This document shows, piece after piece, positions 7,944-17,503 of a stretch of 44,175 nucleotides of DNA. The notes beneath the pieces were generated by a model. That model was given only the letters and a program-made list of their open reading frames with translations. It was not told where the DNA came from and made no database searches. A program made the translations under genes and the position numbers. Positions within the stretch are counted from its first letter, which is position 1; every line of letters starts with the position of its first letter. This stretch comes from Deltaproteobacteria bacterium (GTDB lineage: Bacteria > Myxococcota_A > Polyangia > Haliangiales > Haliangiaceae). Where the stretch lies: the NCBI GenBank assembly GCA_021413675.1, contig JAIOQA010000540.1, forward strand, positions 1-44,175, written 5' to 3'.

Positions 7944-9920
7944 TCAGCGCGGGATCACCATGTACTGGATCCGCGACTGGTAGAGCCCACACAGGCCGCC
8001 GCTGCCGGCGTTGGTGACGCCGAGCGAGATCACGTGGCTACCGGCGGTGACCGACGCGTACTGCGTCAGCGCGTGCGAGGTCATCGCGGTCGAGTTGCTC
8101 GTGCCCTGCGCGAACGGGCAGATGTGGTTGGTCGAGTCGCACGCGCCGCCCGCGGGCACGCCGTCGATCAGCACGCCGACGTAGCAGGTCGAGGCCGAGC
8201 TCGACGGCGTGTAGAGCTGGAACTGGCCGCTCAGCGAGAACGCGACGACGGCGTTGCTCGAGAAGCTCACCGAGGTGCCGAACGCTGACTGCCAGTTCGC
8301 GTTCGTCGAGAAGATGAACGCGCCGGTCGGGTTCGGCGAGCTCCACGCGACCTGTCCGTTGGTCGCGTTCGAGGTGCCGGAGGGGCCCGCGGGGCCGGTG
8401 TCGCCGGTCGCGCCGGCGGGTCCGGGGTCGCCTTGCGGTCCGGTCGCGCCGGTCGGCCCCATCGGGCCGGTGTCACCGGTGTCGCCCTTCGGCCCGGTCG
8501 CGCCGGTCGCGCCGGTCGGTCCCATCGACCCGGTGGCGCCGGCCGGCCCCATCGGTCCTGGCGGGCCCATGACGCCCATCGGTCCCATCAGGCCCATCAG
8601 GCCCATCGGTCCCATCGAGCCGGTTGCGCCCGTGGGTCCGGTCGCGCCGGTCGGTCCCATCGGCCCGGTGTCGCCGGTGTCGCCCTTGAGGCCCTGCGGG
8701 CCCATGACGCCCATCGGGCCAATGACGCCCATCGGGCCCATGACGCCCATCGGGCCGGTTGCGCCGGTATCGCCCGTCGCGCCGACCGCGCCGCTGGCGC
8801 CGGTGTCGCCCTTGGGACCCTGCGGCCCCATCAGGCCCATGAGCCCCATCGGCCCCATCGGCCCCATCGGTCCCGTCGGTCCCGTCGCGCCCGTCGCGCC
8901 GGTATCGCCCTTCGCGCCTTGCGGGCCCGCGGCACCGTCGACGCCCTGCGGCCCCGGCGGGCCCATGAGCCCCATCGCGCCCATCACGCCCTGCTGACCC
9001 GCGGGGCCCATCGGCCCCTGCGGGCCCATCGCGCCCGTCGCGCCCATCGGCCCCATCGGGCCCATCAGCCCCATCAAGCCCGCGGGCCCCATCGGTCCTT
9101 GCGGGCCCATCGCGCCGGCCTCGCCGGGCGCACCTTGCGGTCCACCCGGGCCGACGTCGCCCTGCGGTCCCATCGGCCCGACCTCGCCCTGCGGCCCCGC
9201 GGGCCCCATGAAGCCCATCGGGCCCATCAGGCCCATCGGCCCGACGTCACCCTGCGGACCCATCGGCCCGACGTCGCCCTGCGGCCCGGCCAGACCCGTC
9301 GGCCCCACCGGCCCGATCTCGCCTTGCGGCCCGATGTCGCCCATCGGGCCGATCGGGCCCGTCGCGCCCTGCGGCCCGGCTTCGCCCTGCGCGCCCGCCG
9401 GCCCCACCGGTCCCGGATCACCCGCGGGCCCCGCCGGCCCGACGAGCCCGCTGTGATCGCCGACCCAGGCGCCGTTCTCGTCGATGACCAGGCGCCCGCC
9501 GATGCTGACCGAGCGCGGGTGGACATCGCCGCGCACGTCGCCGGCCTGCAGCGCGTACGGCACGCTGAGCAGCTCCTCGCGCGGCGACATCTCGTCGTCG
9601 GCGTCGATCCGGACGCCGAGATAGCGCGGGTTACCGTCGAACTCCGGCAGCGGCGTCGAGCTCCCGAGCGTCAGCGCGAAGTACCCACCGTCGGGCGTCA
9701 CCGTGTGGGACTCGGTCCACACCGGCGTGCCGCCCGTCGGCACATCGTAGAGCGCGTAGACCATCGTGACCGGATGGGTCACGGGCTGGTCGTGCTCGTC
9801 GAACAGTCGACCGCTCTGCGTGAACAGCGGCGGCACGTCGTCCTGCGACGCGCGCGCCTCGGGCGCGGCGAGCGCGGCCCACAGCAACCCTGCGATGAGA
9901 ACGGAACGGAATGGACGCAT
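7944..9920 (-). CDS. Secreted collagen-like (Gly-X-Y) repeat protein
   Basis: Surface or secreted fibre-like protein of 658 residues. It has a signal peptide (MRPFRSVLIAG...ARAS), then an N-terminal domain of about 120 residues ending in the VPYALQA motif that often precedes such repeats. An unbroken run of 119 Gly-X-Y triplets (about residues 158-515) follows, and a C-terminal domain with several cysteines closes it. Collagen-type triplets trimerise as a triple helix; the flanking domains may be trimerisation or attachment heads. I chose the ATG at 9920 because AGGGGGGAG lies just before it and it gives a clean signal peptide. An in-frame ATG at 9947 overlaps the stop of the upstream lipoprotein and would add nine residues. 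Confidence 0.9.
   Translation of the reverse strand: MRPFRSVLIAGLLWAALAAPEARASQDDVPPLFTQSGRLFDEHDQPVTHPVTMVYALYDVPTGGTPVWTESHTVTPDGGYFALTLGSSTPLPEFDGNPRYLGVRIDADDEMSPREELLSVPYALQAGDVRGDVHPRSVSIGGRLVIDENGAWVGDHSGLVGPAGPAGDPGPVGPAGAQGEAGPQGATGPIGPMGDIGPQGEIGPVGPTGLAGPQGDVGPMGPQGDVGPMGLMGPMGFMGPAGPQGEVGPMGPQGDVGPGGPQGAPGEAGAMGPQGPMGPAGLMGLMGPMGPMGATGAMGPQGPMGPAGQQGVMGAMGLMGPPGPQGVDGAAGPQGAKGDTGATGATGPTGPMGPMGPMGLMGLMGPQGPKGDTGASGAVGATGDTGATGPMGVMGPMGVIGPMGVMGPQGLKGDTGDTGPMGPTGATGPTGATGSMGPMGLMGLMGPMGVMGPPGPMGPAGATGSMGPTGATGATGPKGDTGDTGPMGPTGATGPQGDPGPAGATGDTGPAGPSGTSNATNGQVAWSSPNPTGAFIFSTNANWQSAFGTSVSFSSNAVVAFSLSGQFQLYTPSSSASTCYVGVLIDGVPAGGACDSTNHICPFAQGTSNSTAMTSHALTQYASVTAGSHVISLGVTNAGSGGLCGLYQSRIQYMVIPR
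8376..9449 (-). repeat. 119 uninterrupted Gly-X-Y codon triplets
   Basis: Every third codon is glycine without a break. Common triplets are GPM, GPQ, GAT, GDT, GLM and GPA. By hand count methionine fills about 38 of the Y positions and none of the X positions. The strong codon bias makes the DNA itself a near-repeat of 9-bp units. Confidence 0.92.
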
Positions 9921-9943
9921 GGATCTCCCCCCTCGCGCGCGTG

Positions 9944-10240
9944 TCATCGACCGCCCCCGGTCACGGCACCGACGCGCTGATAGCTGGCAGAGGCGCTGGC
10001 GACGTCGCCGCCGCCGGTCCTGCCATACAGCCGGTAATGGGCGCTCGACGCGTGGACGGCGCCGCCGATCGTCGAGGCGCTGTGCGCCACCGACGCATCG
10101 GTCCCGACGCCTCCATCCTCGCGCCCCTGGTTGATGTTGTCGCCGCAGCCCGCGATCAGCGCGAGCGCGACGAACCCGAGACAGACTCTCCGCCGACGGA
10201 TCTTTTGCCGCACCTGGAGCGCTTCGACCGAAGCGCTCAC
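9944..10240 (-). CDS. Small lipoprotein with a Y-R-L-G repeat tail
   Basis: Protein of 98 residues or fewer, with an Arg-rich n-region, a hydrophobic stretch and the lipobox LIAGC, so it should be lipid-anchored. The tail SSAHYRLYGRTGGG...SASYQRVGAVTGG looks like one degraded unit of the S-x-x-Y-x-L-x-G repeats found in some exported bacterial proteins; that link is by eye. The open frame begins at a GTG at 10240 whose first codons coincide with a 22-bp palindrome, so a GTG at 10213 (VRQKIRRRR) may be the true start. Its TGA overlaps an in-frame ATG of the collagen-like gene, suggesting joint expression. Confidence 0.6.
   Translation of the reverse strand: MSASVEALQVRQKIRRRRVCLGFVALALIAGCGDNINQGREDGGVGTDASVAHSASTIGGAVHASSAHYRLYGRTGGGDVASASASYQRVGAVTGGGR
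10217..10238. promoter_or_regulatory. Perfect 22-bp palindrome at the lipoprotein start
   Basis: GAGCGCTTCG-AC-CGAAGCGCTC has ten perfectly paired bases on each side. It overlaps the first possible start codon of the lipoprotein that leads into the collagen-like gene. It could be an operator or an mRNA hairpin; I cannot tell which. Confidence 0.6.
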
Positions 10241-10344
10241 GCGTACAGGGGCGCGTGGGCAGTCGCCGGGCTAGCGACGCGGCGCGGAGATCACCGACGC
10301 GCGCCGGCGATCACGATCGTCATCGATCCGTGCGGTCCCGCGGA

Positions 10345-11325
10345 TCAGAACGGGACGTACCAGCTCGGGCCCAGCCAGCCGCCGCCCTCGACGCCCTCGC
10401 TGGCGGCGAACCCGGCGCCGTGGCCGTCGAGGCGCGTGATGCCGCCGTCCTGCACGAGCGCGTGGCCATCGCCGGAGATCCACGTCATCTGGAGATGTCC
10501 GGCCCATGGATCGTCGATGAACTGCTTGGTGGCGGGATCGTAGGCCCGGTACTCGGGGTGGCAGCCGTCGCCGCACGAGAAGCTGACGGTCACGCGCCAC
10601 AGCTTCGTGCCGGGGATGGCGCTGGCGGCGCCGCACATGCTCTCGTCGTCGGGGCAGTTGGCGGGATCCACGCCCGCGACCTGCGTGGCCGGATCCGTGG
10701 GCGCGGGCGACGCGAGCGCCTTGCCGGCACCGCGATGCCACAGCTCGACGAGCCGCGTGCGCACCGCCGGCGCGAGCGCCCGGGCGGCGACCGCCTTCGG
10801 GAACTCCTCGTCGTCGGTCCACGCGCCGGAGTCGCCGGTGAGCCCGGGCGTGGCGCCGAGGCCGAGGGTGATGCGGTGATACGCCGGGTGGCCGATGCTG
10901 AGATCGCCGTCCTCGCCGTAGTCGATGACGATGCCGGGCGCGCCCTCGATGACGTCGGTCGGCAGCGCGTCGACGATGACCTCGGGCGCGGGCGCCGCGA
11001 GCGTCAGATCGAGCAGCCGGATGGAGTCGCGCGTCCCGAACCACACCACGCCGGCGCGGTTGTCGACGAGCGCCCAGTCGACTGGCGCCGGCACCAGCAG
11101 GTGCTGGCGCGCGCCGTCGGCGGACACCGCGAGCAGGCCGGTCTTGTTGGGCAGGATCGCGACCGGCGTGCCGAGCTCGGTGGTGAGCGCCGCGGCCAGC
11201 GAGCCGGCGGGCGCCCCGCCGTTCTGCAGGGTCGTGCCCGGTTTCGTGCCGCCACCGCAGGCGGCGAGGGGCGCAGCGGCGAGGGCCGCCAGGAGGAAGA
11301 CGCGACGAAGCCAGGGAGTGTACAT
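10345..11325 (-). CDS. Hypothetical lipoprotein
   Basis: Exported protein of 326 residues with lipobox LAAC (Cys23) and a Gly-rich start of the mature chain. No family recognised. The first half is rich in short strands such as VAILPNKTGLLAVSADG and AGVVWFGTRDSIRLLDL, reminiscent of beta-propeller blades. Two cysteine pairs (CPDDESMC and CGDGC) may form disulfides. The start ATG at 11325 has GGAAG nearby and a TATACC hexamer at 11335-11340, so it may begin a transcript. Confidence 0.75.
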   Translation of the reverse strand: MYTPWLRRVFLLAALAAAPLAACGGGTKPGTTLQNGGAPAGSLAAALTTELGTPVAILPNKTGLLAVSADGARQHLLVPAPVDWALVDNRAGVVWFGTRDSIRLLDLTLAAPAPEVIVDALPTDVIEGAPGIVIDYGEDGDLSIGHPAYHRITLGLGATPGLTGDSGAWTDDEEFPKAVAARALAPAVRTRLVELWHRGAGKALASPAPTDPATQVAGVDPANCPDDESMCGAASAIPGTKLWRVTVSFSCGDGCHPEYRAYDPATKQFIDDPWAGHLQMTWISGDGHALVQDGGITRLDGHGAGFAASEGVEGGGWLGPSWYVPF

Positions 11326-11400
11326 ATCGCTTCCGGTATAGACGCGCGGCGTGACGCCGGTGTTCCCCGGCGGCGGGCCGCGTGACCCGGAGCATACGCG

Positions 11401-12369
11401 TCAGAAGCTGGTGCCGGCGCCGATCGTGACGATCACCGGCCGCACCACGACATCGACCGAGACGTCGCCGACGTAGACCGACTCGTAGAGCGGGAACGCG
11501 GGCGTCTTCATGTGGATGTTCTCGACCCGCGCGGTGGTCGCGAAGCCCGACATCGCCTTGACGTCGGCGGTGGCGTAGATGCGGCCGAAGACATGGACGT
11601 CGACGCCGAGCTGGCCGACGGCGCTGACCGCGTCGCCGATCAGGAGCCGCGGCTGCGCGACCTCGGTCATGATCGGGTTGGTGATCTGCCGATCGTAGGT
11701 GTGCAGGTAGCTGACGCCGAGGCCGAGGTACGGCCGCACGCGCGCGCCGCGGAGCGCGCGATAGACCGCGGTCACGACCGGCGGCAGCGCCTTGGTGCGG
11801 CCGAGTAAGGGGCCGAGCGCGGGGATGCCGGTCGGCACCGTGCCGAGCACGGTCGGCGCGAGCGACTGATCCGCGACGGTGCCAGCGCCGCGCAGCTCGA
11901 AGGTCACCGGCGGCGCGAGCACGGTCTCGAGCGCGACCTCGCCGCCCCACATCGGGCGCGCGATGCCGACGATCATCGCGGCCGAGGTCGCGTCGCCCAT
12001 CTCGGCGCGCGAGCCGGCGATCGGGCCGTTCTCGACCGCGAGGCTGGCGGGCCCACCGACGCCGGACAGCACCATCTCGCCGCTGCGCGCGCGCGGCGAC
12101 ACGTGCAGCACGCCGGCGCGGACGTAGATCATGCCGCGGCGATACCAGGGCCGGGCGCGCGGCGCGGCGTGGACGTCGACGCGATCCGGCGCGGCGGGCT
12201 CGTCGAGCGGTGCGACCGGCGTGTCCTCGATGGGCGCGGTGGTGTCGGGCGCCGCCTCGACCGGATCCATCTCGATCTCGTGCGCGACGACCGGCGGCTT
12301 GTGGCGGCCCTTCGCCGCCGCGGCGGGCGCAACTGCGAGCACCAGCGCGAGCGCGAGCGCGGTCCGCAT
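11401..12369 (-). CDS. Outer-membrane beta-barrel, OmpW-like
   Basis: Protein of 322 residues with a signal peptide (MRTALALALVLAVAPAAA), a proline/acid-rich linker to about residue 70, and a barrel-like remainder. The segment RPYLGLGVSYLHTYD, then the region QLGVDVHVF...ATADVKAM, matches the general layout of OmpW-type barrels, and it ends in phenylalanine as barrels usually do. The ATG shares one base with the stop of the large Ig-like lipoprotein upstream (TGATG), so the two are co-translated. The substrate is unknown; other small barrels remain possible. Confidence 0.75.
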   Translation of the reverse strand: MRTALALALVLAVAPAAAAKGRHKPPVVAHEIEMDPVEAAPDTTAPIEDTPVAPLDEPAAPDRVDVHAAPRARPWYRRGMIYVRAGVLHVSPRARSGEMVLSGVGGPASLAVENGPIAGSRAEMGDATSAAMIVGIARPMWGGEVALETVLAPPVTFELRGAGTVADQSLAPTVLGTVPTGIPALGPLLGRTKALPPVVTAVYRALRGARVRPYLGLGVSYLHTYDRQITNPIMTEVAQPRLLIGDAVSAVGQLGVDVHVFGRIYATADVKAMSGFATTARVENIHMKTPAFPLYESVYVGDVSVDVVVRPVIVTIGAGTSF

Positions 12370-15311
12370 CAGCGCGCTCCCTTCGCCGGCTCGCCGACCA
12401 GCTGCAGCTTCATCTGGCCCGCCGGGATCTCCATCGAGATCTTGCCGATGCCGATGCCGATGGCCGACACGCCGACCGACAGCGGCACCGCGGCGGTGTT
12501 GGCGACCGCGATCGTGATCCGGCCGTCGTCGCCGAAGCTCACCGGCCCGGCGACGTCGATCGCGAGCGGCTTGGAGTGCAGATCGTGACCCGCGATGCCG
12601 GCGAGCAGCCGCATGCTCGGCGCGTCGAGGTAGAGGTCGAGGCGGGCGCGCAGCTCGGCCTTGCCGTCGGCGCCGGTGACGACGTAGCCGGTGATCGGCG
12701 CGCCGCCGGGCGCGCGCAGCCGCAGCACCAGCTGCTCGGTCTTCTGGTTCGAGAGCGAGCCGACCACCGCGACGTCGGCGTCGAGGCTGAGCGAGGTGCC
12801 GTACATCAGCTGCGGCGACAGCTCGATCGGGATGCACGCGGCGACGTGCGCGCCGCCGACCTCGCAGTCGTGCTGCAGCGAGCCCATCACCGCCGGCAGC
12901 GCGCCCGACAGGTACATGCACGCCTCGGTTGCTGGCGTCGACGGATCGCAGTCGGGGCCGCGCAGGCTCGCGCTGCGGATCATGCCGCTGGTCCCGGTGA
13001 TCACCATCGCCGCGCGGTTGGTCGCGGTCGCGTGCTCGCCGGCGTCGACGTAGCCGTTGCCGTTGGTGTCGGCGACTGGCGCGGTCCGCGTGATCATCGC
13101 GTAGCGGCCGGGCTCGGCGGCGGCGCCGGTGAACGGCAGCGCGACATCGGGGCCGCCGGCGTTGCCGTCGTCGGCGATGCCGTCGAGCACGTCGCTGTTG
13201 AGCGGCGCCCGGGTGCGCGCGCACAGCTCGCCCGCGTCGCAGTCGCGATCGTTGCCGCCGTGCAGCACCACGCGGTAGCGCGCGCCGGGCTCCCAGCCCG
13301 CATCGGGCACGAACCGCAGCGTGCGCTCGCCGACGACGAGCTGGCCGGGGACCACGCTCGCGCAGGCGTCGCCGTTCAGGCGCTCGATGCGCACGCTGCC
13401 GGCGCCGCACGCGGCGCCGAGCGCGATCGTCGTGCGATCGAGCGGCTGATCGAAGTCGAGCTCGACCGGCTGATCGGCGGGCAGCGTGAACGGCGCGTAG
13501 AGATCATCGCTGCCATCGCCGGACCGGCAGCGCCCGGGGCTGGTCGTGGTCGCGCCCTCGAGCGCGCACGGCACGCCCGGGCGCACCGCCGCGAGCGCGA
13601 GCGGCATCGGCGCCGAGGTCGTGAGGTCCTGGGTGCGGAAATGCAGGCTCGATGGAGGCGCGACGACGCCCGCGAGATCGTGGACGCCGGTGAGCGCGAG
13701 CGTGTAGTCGGTGCCGTAGGTCAGCGGCGCGAGCGGCGTGACCACGAGCGTGCTGCCGTCGACGCGCACGCGGATCGGCGCGCCGGACAGCGTGACCGCG
13801 TCGGCGGCGGTCGCGGGATCGATGCCCTCGGCGAAGGTGATGCGCAGCGGCGCGTCGACGGCGACGCCGGTCGCGCCATCGGCCGGCGAGGCGACCGAGA
13901 GCGCCGGCGGTGTGGTGTCGACCGGGCCGCTGTCGCCGGCGATCGTGCGCAGCCGCAGCAGCATGTTCGACGACGCGTGATCGAGCCCGAGCAGATCGAG
14001 ATCGAGCGCGCCGATGCTCTCGATCGCCAGGCCGCCGTTGTAGACGCTCGCCAGGCCGGTCGCCTGGATGCCGAGCACCTGCTGGTTGAGCGCCGCGTTG
14101 CCGCGCGGATCGTCGGCGGTGAGGATCACGTCGAACGCCAGGTAGGCCTCGACCGGGGCGAGCTCGTCGTCGGGCAGCCGCGCCGGGTCGCGGAACGGGT
14201 TGCGCGCGAGATAGATCGTGGCGTCGGAGGCCATCTGCACGCGGATCGCGCCGGTCGTGAGCGGCGTCGCGATCTCGCCGCCGAGCTTCACCGGCAGCGC
14301 CTGCATCGTGAGGGTCTGGCCCTTGCGCAGGGTCAGCGGGATCAGCGGCCCGAACGCCGACGGGTTCGCCATCACCGCGCTCACGGTGCTGTCCTGCATC
14401 GCGATCTCGCTGTCGCCGATCAGCGGCGAGGCGACCGAGACCCGGTTGACCACGCCGCCGGCGGCGTACGACTTCTCGCCGCCGGGCACGCACGACAGCA
14501 CCTGGGCCAGCTCCTGGCCATTCACGCGCGAGGCCGCGGGCGCGAAGGTGTAGGACGTGGTGGCGATCGCCTCGCCCCGGAGATCGCGCAGGCCGCTGAG
14601 GGTCAGGCGATACTGGTGACCGGCGGTGAGATCGTCGATCGGATCGATCGTGAGGTGCGTGCCCGAGGCCAGCAGCGCGGCGGGCACGGTCTTGTTGTCG
14701 GCTTCGTCGACCAGCGCGATCGCGTCGCCGTAGGTCGCGGTCGCAGGATCGATCGGCTCGCTCATCGAGACGCGGATCGGATCGAAGTCGACGAACGGGA
14801 AGCGCGGCGCGCCGCTGCCCTGATACGCGGCCGGTGGATCGCCGTTGATCGCGCGCACGACCGGCGCGCCGGGGACCGCGTCGGGCTGCGTGGTGGTGAA
14901 GTGCAGCAGCGGCTCGCCCGCGCGCAGGTTGGCGGCGGCGCCCCACAGGAGATCCGGGCTGGCGTAGACCGCGTAGGTCGCGTCGGCGGCCCAGGTCGCC
15001 TCGAGCTGGACGACGTTGTCCTTGGGGCCGATCACGATCGCCGCGTCGACCACCGGGCCATCCGGGCCGACCACGCAGAACCCGCCGGTGACGTGGCCGG
15101 CGCTGTCGAGCGAGCAGCCGACCGCGAGCGCCGCCGGATCGATCGGATCGGTGAAGCTCACGACCACCCGCGCGCCCAGCGGCACGTCGAGCTGGCCGTC
15201 GTGCGGGTAGCTGAAGATCACGCCGGGATCGGCGGACAGCGGCGGCGGGCCCTGATCGCCCAGCTCGCAGGCCGCGAGCGCGAGCGTGGCGACGGCGAGA
15301 ATTCGGGCCAC
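12369..15311 (-). CDS. Large lipoprotein with bacterial Ig-like (SbsA/Big_5-type) domains
   Basis: Surface lipoprotein of 980 residues; the lipobox LAAC is at about residues 12-15. It contains at least three or four copies of the pattern P-x-D-G-x-x-x-V-x-x-x-x-x-x-I-x-F-(S/T)-x-x-I-D-P, for example SPADGATGVAVDAPLRITF, followed by the segment DYTLALTGVHDLAG. This pattern is typical of Big_5 Ig-like domains. A stretch DTNGNGYVDAGE resembles an EF-hand calcium loop. The GTG start at 15311 has GGGAG nine bases upstream. It is co-translated with the OmpW-like barrel. A role in adhesion or envelope structure is inferred only. Confidence 0.82.
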   Translation of the reverse strand: MARILAVATLALAACELGDQGPPPLSADPGVIFSYPHDGQLDVPLGARVVVSFTDPIDPAALAVGCSLDSAGHVTGGFCVVGPDGPVVDAAIVIGPKDNVVQLEATWAADATYAVYASPDLLWGAAANLRAGEPLLHFTTTQPDAVPGAPVVRAINGDPPAAYQGSGAPRFPFVDFDPIRVSMSEPIDPATATYGDAIALVDEADNKTVPAALLASGTHLTIDPIDDLTAGHQYRLTLSGLRDLRGEAIATTSYTFAPAASRVNGQELAQVLSCVPGGEKSYAAGGVVNRVSVASPLIGDSEIAMQDSTVSAVMANPSAFGPLIPLTLRKGQTLTMQALPVKLGGEIATPLTTGAIRVQMASDATIYLARNPFRDPARLPDDELAPVEAYLAFDVILTADDPRGNAALNQQVLGIQATGLASVYNGGLAIESIGALDLDLLGLDHASSNMLLRLRTIAGDSGPVDTTPPALSVASPADGATGVAVDAPLRITFAEGIDPATAADAVTLSGAPIRVRVDGSTLVVTPLAPLTYGTDYTLALTGVHDLAGVVAPPSSLHFRTQDLTTSAPMPLALAAVRPGVPCALEGATTTSPGRCRSGDGSDDLYAPFTLPADQPVELDFDQPLDRTTIALGAACGAGSVRIERLNGDACASVVPGQLVVGERTLRFVPDAGWEPGARYRVVLHGGNDRDCDAGELCARTRAPLNSDVLDGIADDGNAGGPDVALPFTGAAAEPGRYAMITRTAPVADTNGNGYVDAGEHATATNRAAMVITGTSGMIRSASLRGPDCDPSTPATEACMYLSGALPAVMGSLQHDCEVGGAHVAACIPIELSPQLMYGTSLSLDADVAVVGSLSNQKTEQLVLRLRAPGGAPITGYVVTGADGKAELRARLDLYLDAPSMRLLAGIAGHDLHSKPLAIDVAGPVSFGDDGRITIAVANTAAVPLSVGVSAIGIGIGKISMEIPAGQMKLQLVGEPAKGAR

Positions 15312-15633
15312 TCGGAGACTCCCTCGGCAGGCGCGGCGCGGCGCTCCCTCGAGCGCGGTCAGAGCATCGGTTGTCCGCCGGCCGGACCTGCATCGGCGGC
15401 GACCGAACGCCCTTCTGCACGCCGCGCGCCAGCCGCGCGACGGCGCAAGCTATCGCGATCATTCGCCCGAAAATGACCGGGGTTGATTTTGGCTGGTGAG
15501 GACAGCTCGCACCTCGGAGGTAACGGTCCCCCCGAGGCAACGCGACCACGCGCGGTGACCACGCGTTGCGGTCGCGCTGCCATGGCGGGGAGGGCGCGTT
15601 GACCGCGATCGGCGGCGCGCCTACCGTCATCGC
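15312..15633. other. 322-bp divergent intergenic region
   Basis: No gene seen. It separates two divergent lipoprotein genes and so should hold both promoters. It is locally AT-richer around 15465-15495. An inverted repeat CCTCGG-N14-CCGAGG lies at 15512-15537. For the + gene, TTGACC (15599-15604) stands 17 bases before TACCGT (15622-15627). Confidence 0.5.
15622..15627 (+). promoter_or_regulatory. TACCGT -10-like hexamer, 6 bases before ATG
   Basis: TACCGT-N6-ATG, with TTGACC at 15599 and a 17-base spacer. There is no ribosome site. The spacing places the transcript start on or next to the ATG. Confidence 0.5.
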
Positions 15634-15978
15634 ATGAAGCCACTGATGATCGGTCTGTCGATCGCCGCGCTCGCGCTGGGCGCCTGCGGCGAGAAGGTCA
15701 ACGTGCACGTCGACTGCGTCACCGCCGCGGGCCCGACGGTGCAATGCGACATCTCGCAGACCCAGGGCAAGTCCGAGGTCGAGGTCTGCTGGGACTTCAA
15801 GGTGGTCTGCAAGAACGGCACGGAGATCGCGCCACCGCGCAGCTGCACCAAGGTGAAGGACGGCGGGACCGTCCATTACACGATCCCGCCGGACAAGATC
15901 CAGAACGCGGAGAAGTGCGACGCGGATCCCAAGCCGACGCTCTCGAACATGACGATCAACGGCGAGCCCAGCACCTGA
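15634..15978 (+). CDS. Small cysteine-rich lipoprotein
   Basis: Protein of 114 residues with a signal peptide and lipobox LGAC. The mature part is largely beta-prone and has six further cysteines (in DCVTAAG, VQCDIS, EVCWDF, VCKNGT, SCTKVK, KCDADP), likely forming disulfides outside the cytoplasm. No family recognised. It is directly followed by recA but probably has its own transcript. Confidence 0.7.
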   Translation: MKPLMIGLSIAALALGACGEKVNVHVDCVTAAGPTVQCDISQTQGKSEVEVCWDFKVVCKNGTEIAPPRSCTKVKDGGTVHYTIPPDKIQNAEKCDADPKPTLSNMTINGEPST

Positions 15979-16002
15979 TCGCGCGGCGTGTCCGGCCGCG
16001 CG

Positions 16003-16047
16003 CCGGACGCGCGCTCGTCGACGGGACACTCCCGGACACGCGCTCGT
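16003..16047. repeat. Two 16-bp direct repeats upstream of recA
   Basis: CCGGACGCGCGCTCGT (16003-16018) and CCGGACACGCGCTCGT (16032-16047) differ at one base. GTGTCCGG at 15988-15995 is the inverse of CCGGACAC at 16032-16039. These lie 60-120 bases before the recA ribosome site and may be regulator sites. No sequence resembling an E. coli SOS box was seen. Confidence 0.5.
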
Positions 16048-16110
16048 GCGCGATCGCGGAGTTGCCCGCGGCACGACCGTTGCTCTTCGGGCGGGACACG
16101 GAGGTAATCC

Positions 16111-17125
<1,015 letters not shown>

Positions 17126-17139
<14 letters not shown>

Positions 17140-17452
17140 GGCGTTCCGACTGACAGGCTCCGAGTCCCCGGCGCGCGACGCGGGCCTGCCCGGTCACACG
17201 TATGCCCGCCACGGCGCGGCGCGCATCGACGACCCGATCGGCGGGGACGATGTCGACCTCGATCCCGATCCGATCGGCGTCGCCCGGCCGGTGCGCTCGG
17301 CGCGCAGCGGCCCGCGCCGCCACGTCGTGCTCGCGCTCGATGCGTGCACGCCCGCCGAGCCGATCGACGTCGACGGCTTCCAGGAGCTGCGGCGCCTCGG
17401 GCTCTTCGATGACTGCGGCCGGAACCCGCCGCCGAGCTGGTGGGCGCGGTAG
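17126..17452 (+). CDS. Hypothetical protein overlapping the recA end
   Basis: Protein of 108 residues starting 14 bases before the recA stop, with GGGAG upstream. Its codons show the same strong G/C third-position bias as its neighbours, which supports real coding. No family recognised. The N-terminal half looks disordered and acidic; the C-terminal half (HVVLALDACTPAEPIDVDGF, later NPPPSWW) looks more structured. It is probably co-expressed with recA. Confidence 0.6.
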
Positions 17453-17491
17453 CGCGCGATGGCGGAGGTGGTGCCGGCTGCGGTCGGCGGC

Positions 17492-17497
17492 TATCCT
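17492..17497 (+). promoter_or_regulatory. TATCCT -10-like hexamer, 6 bases before ATG
   Basis: TATCCT-N6-ATG with no ribosome site, so a leaderless transcript is likely for the Uma2-type gene. No clear -35 box. Confidence 0.55.
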
Positions 17498-17503
17498 GCG
17501 GGC

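Noticed and set aside
8254..9980. Long plus-strand frames full of Pro/Gly or Arg/His over the collagen-like gene
   Set aside because: They are mirror images of the Gly-X-Y codon repeat on the minus strand; no start site, signal or domain, and the minus frame has a signal peptide and structured ends.
12210..15476. 1088-codon plus-strand frame opposite the Ig-like lipoprotein
   Set aside because: Arg/Ala/Asp-rich low-complexity product without any domain; a by-product of high third-position GC in the real minus-strand gene.
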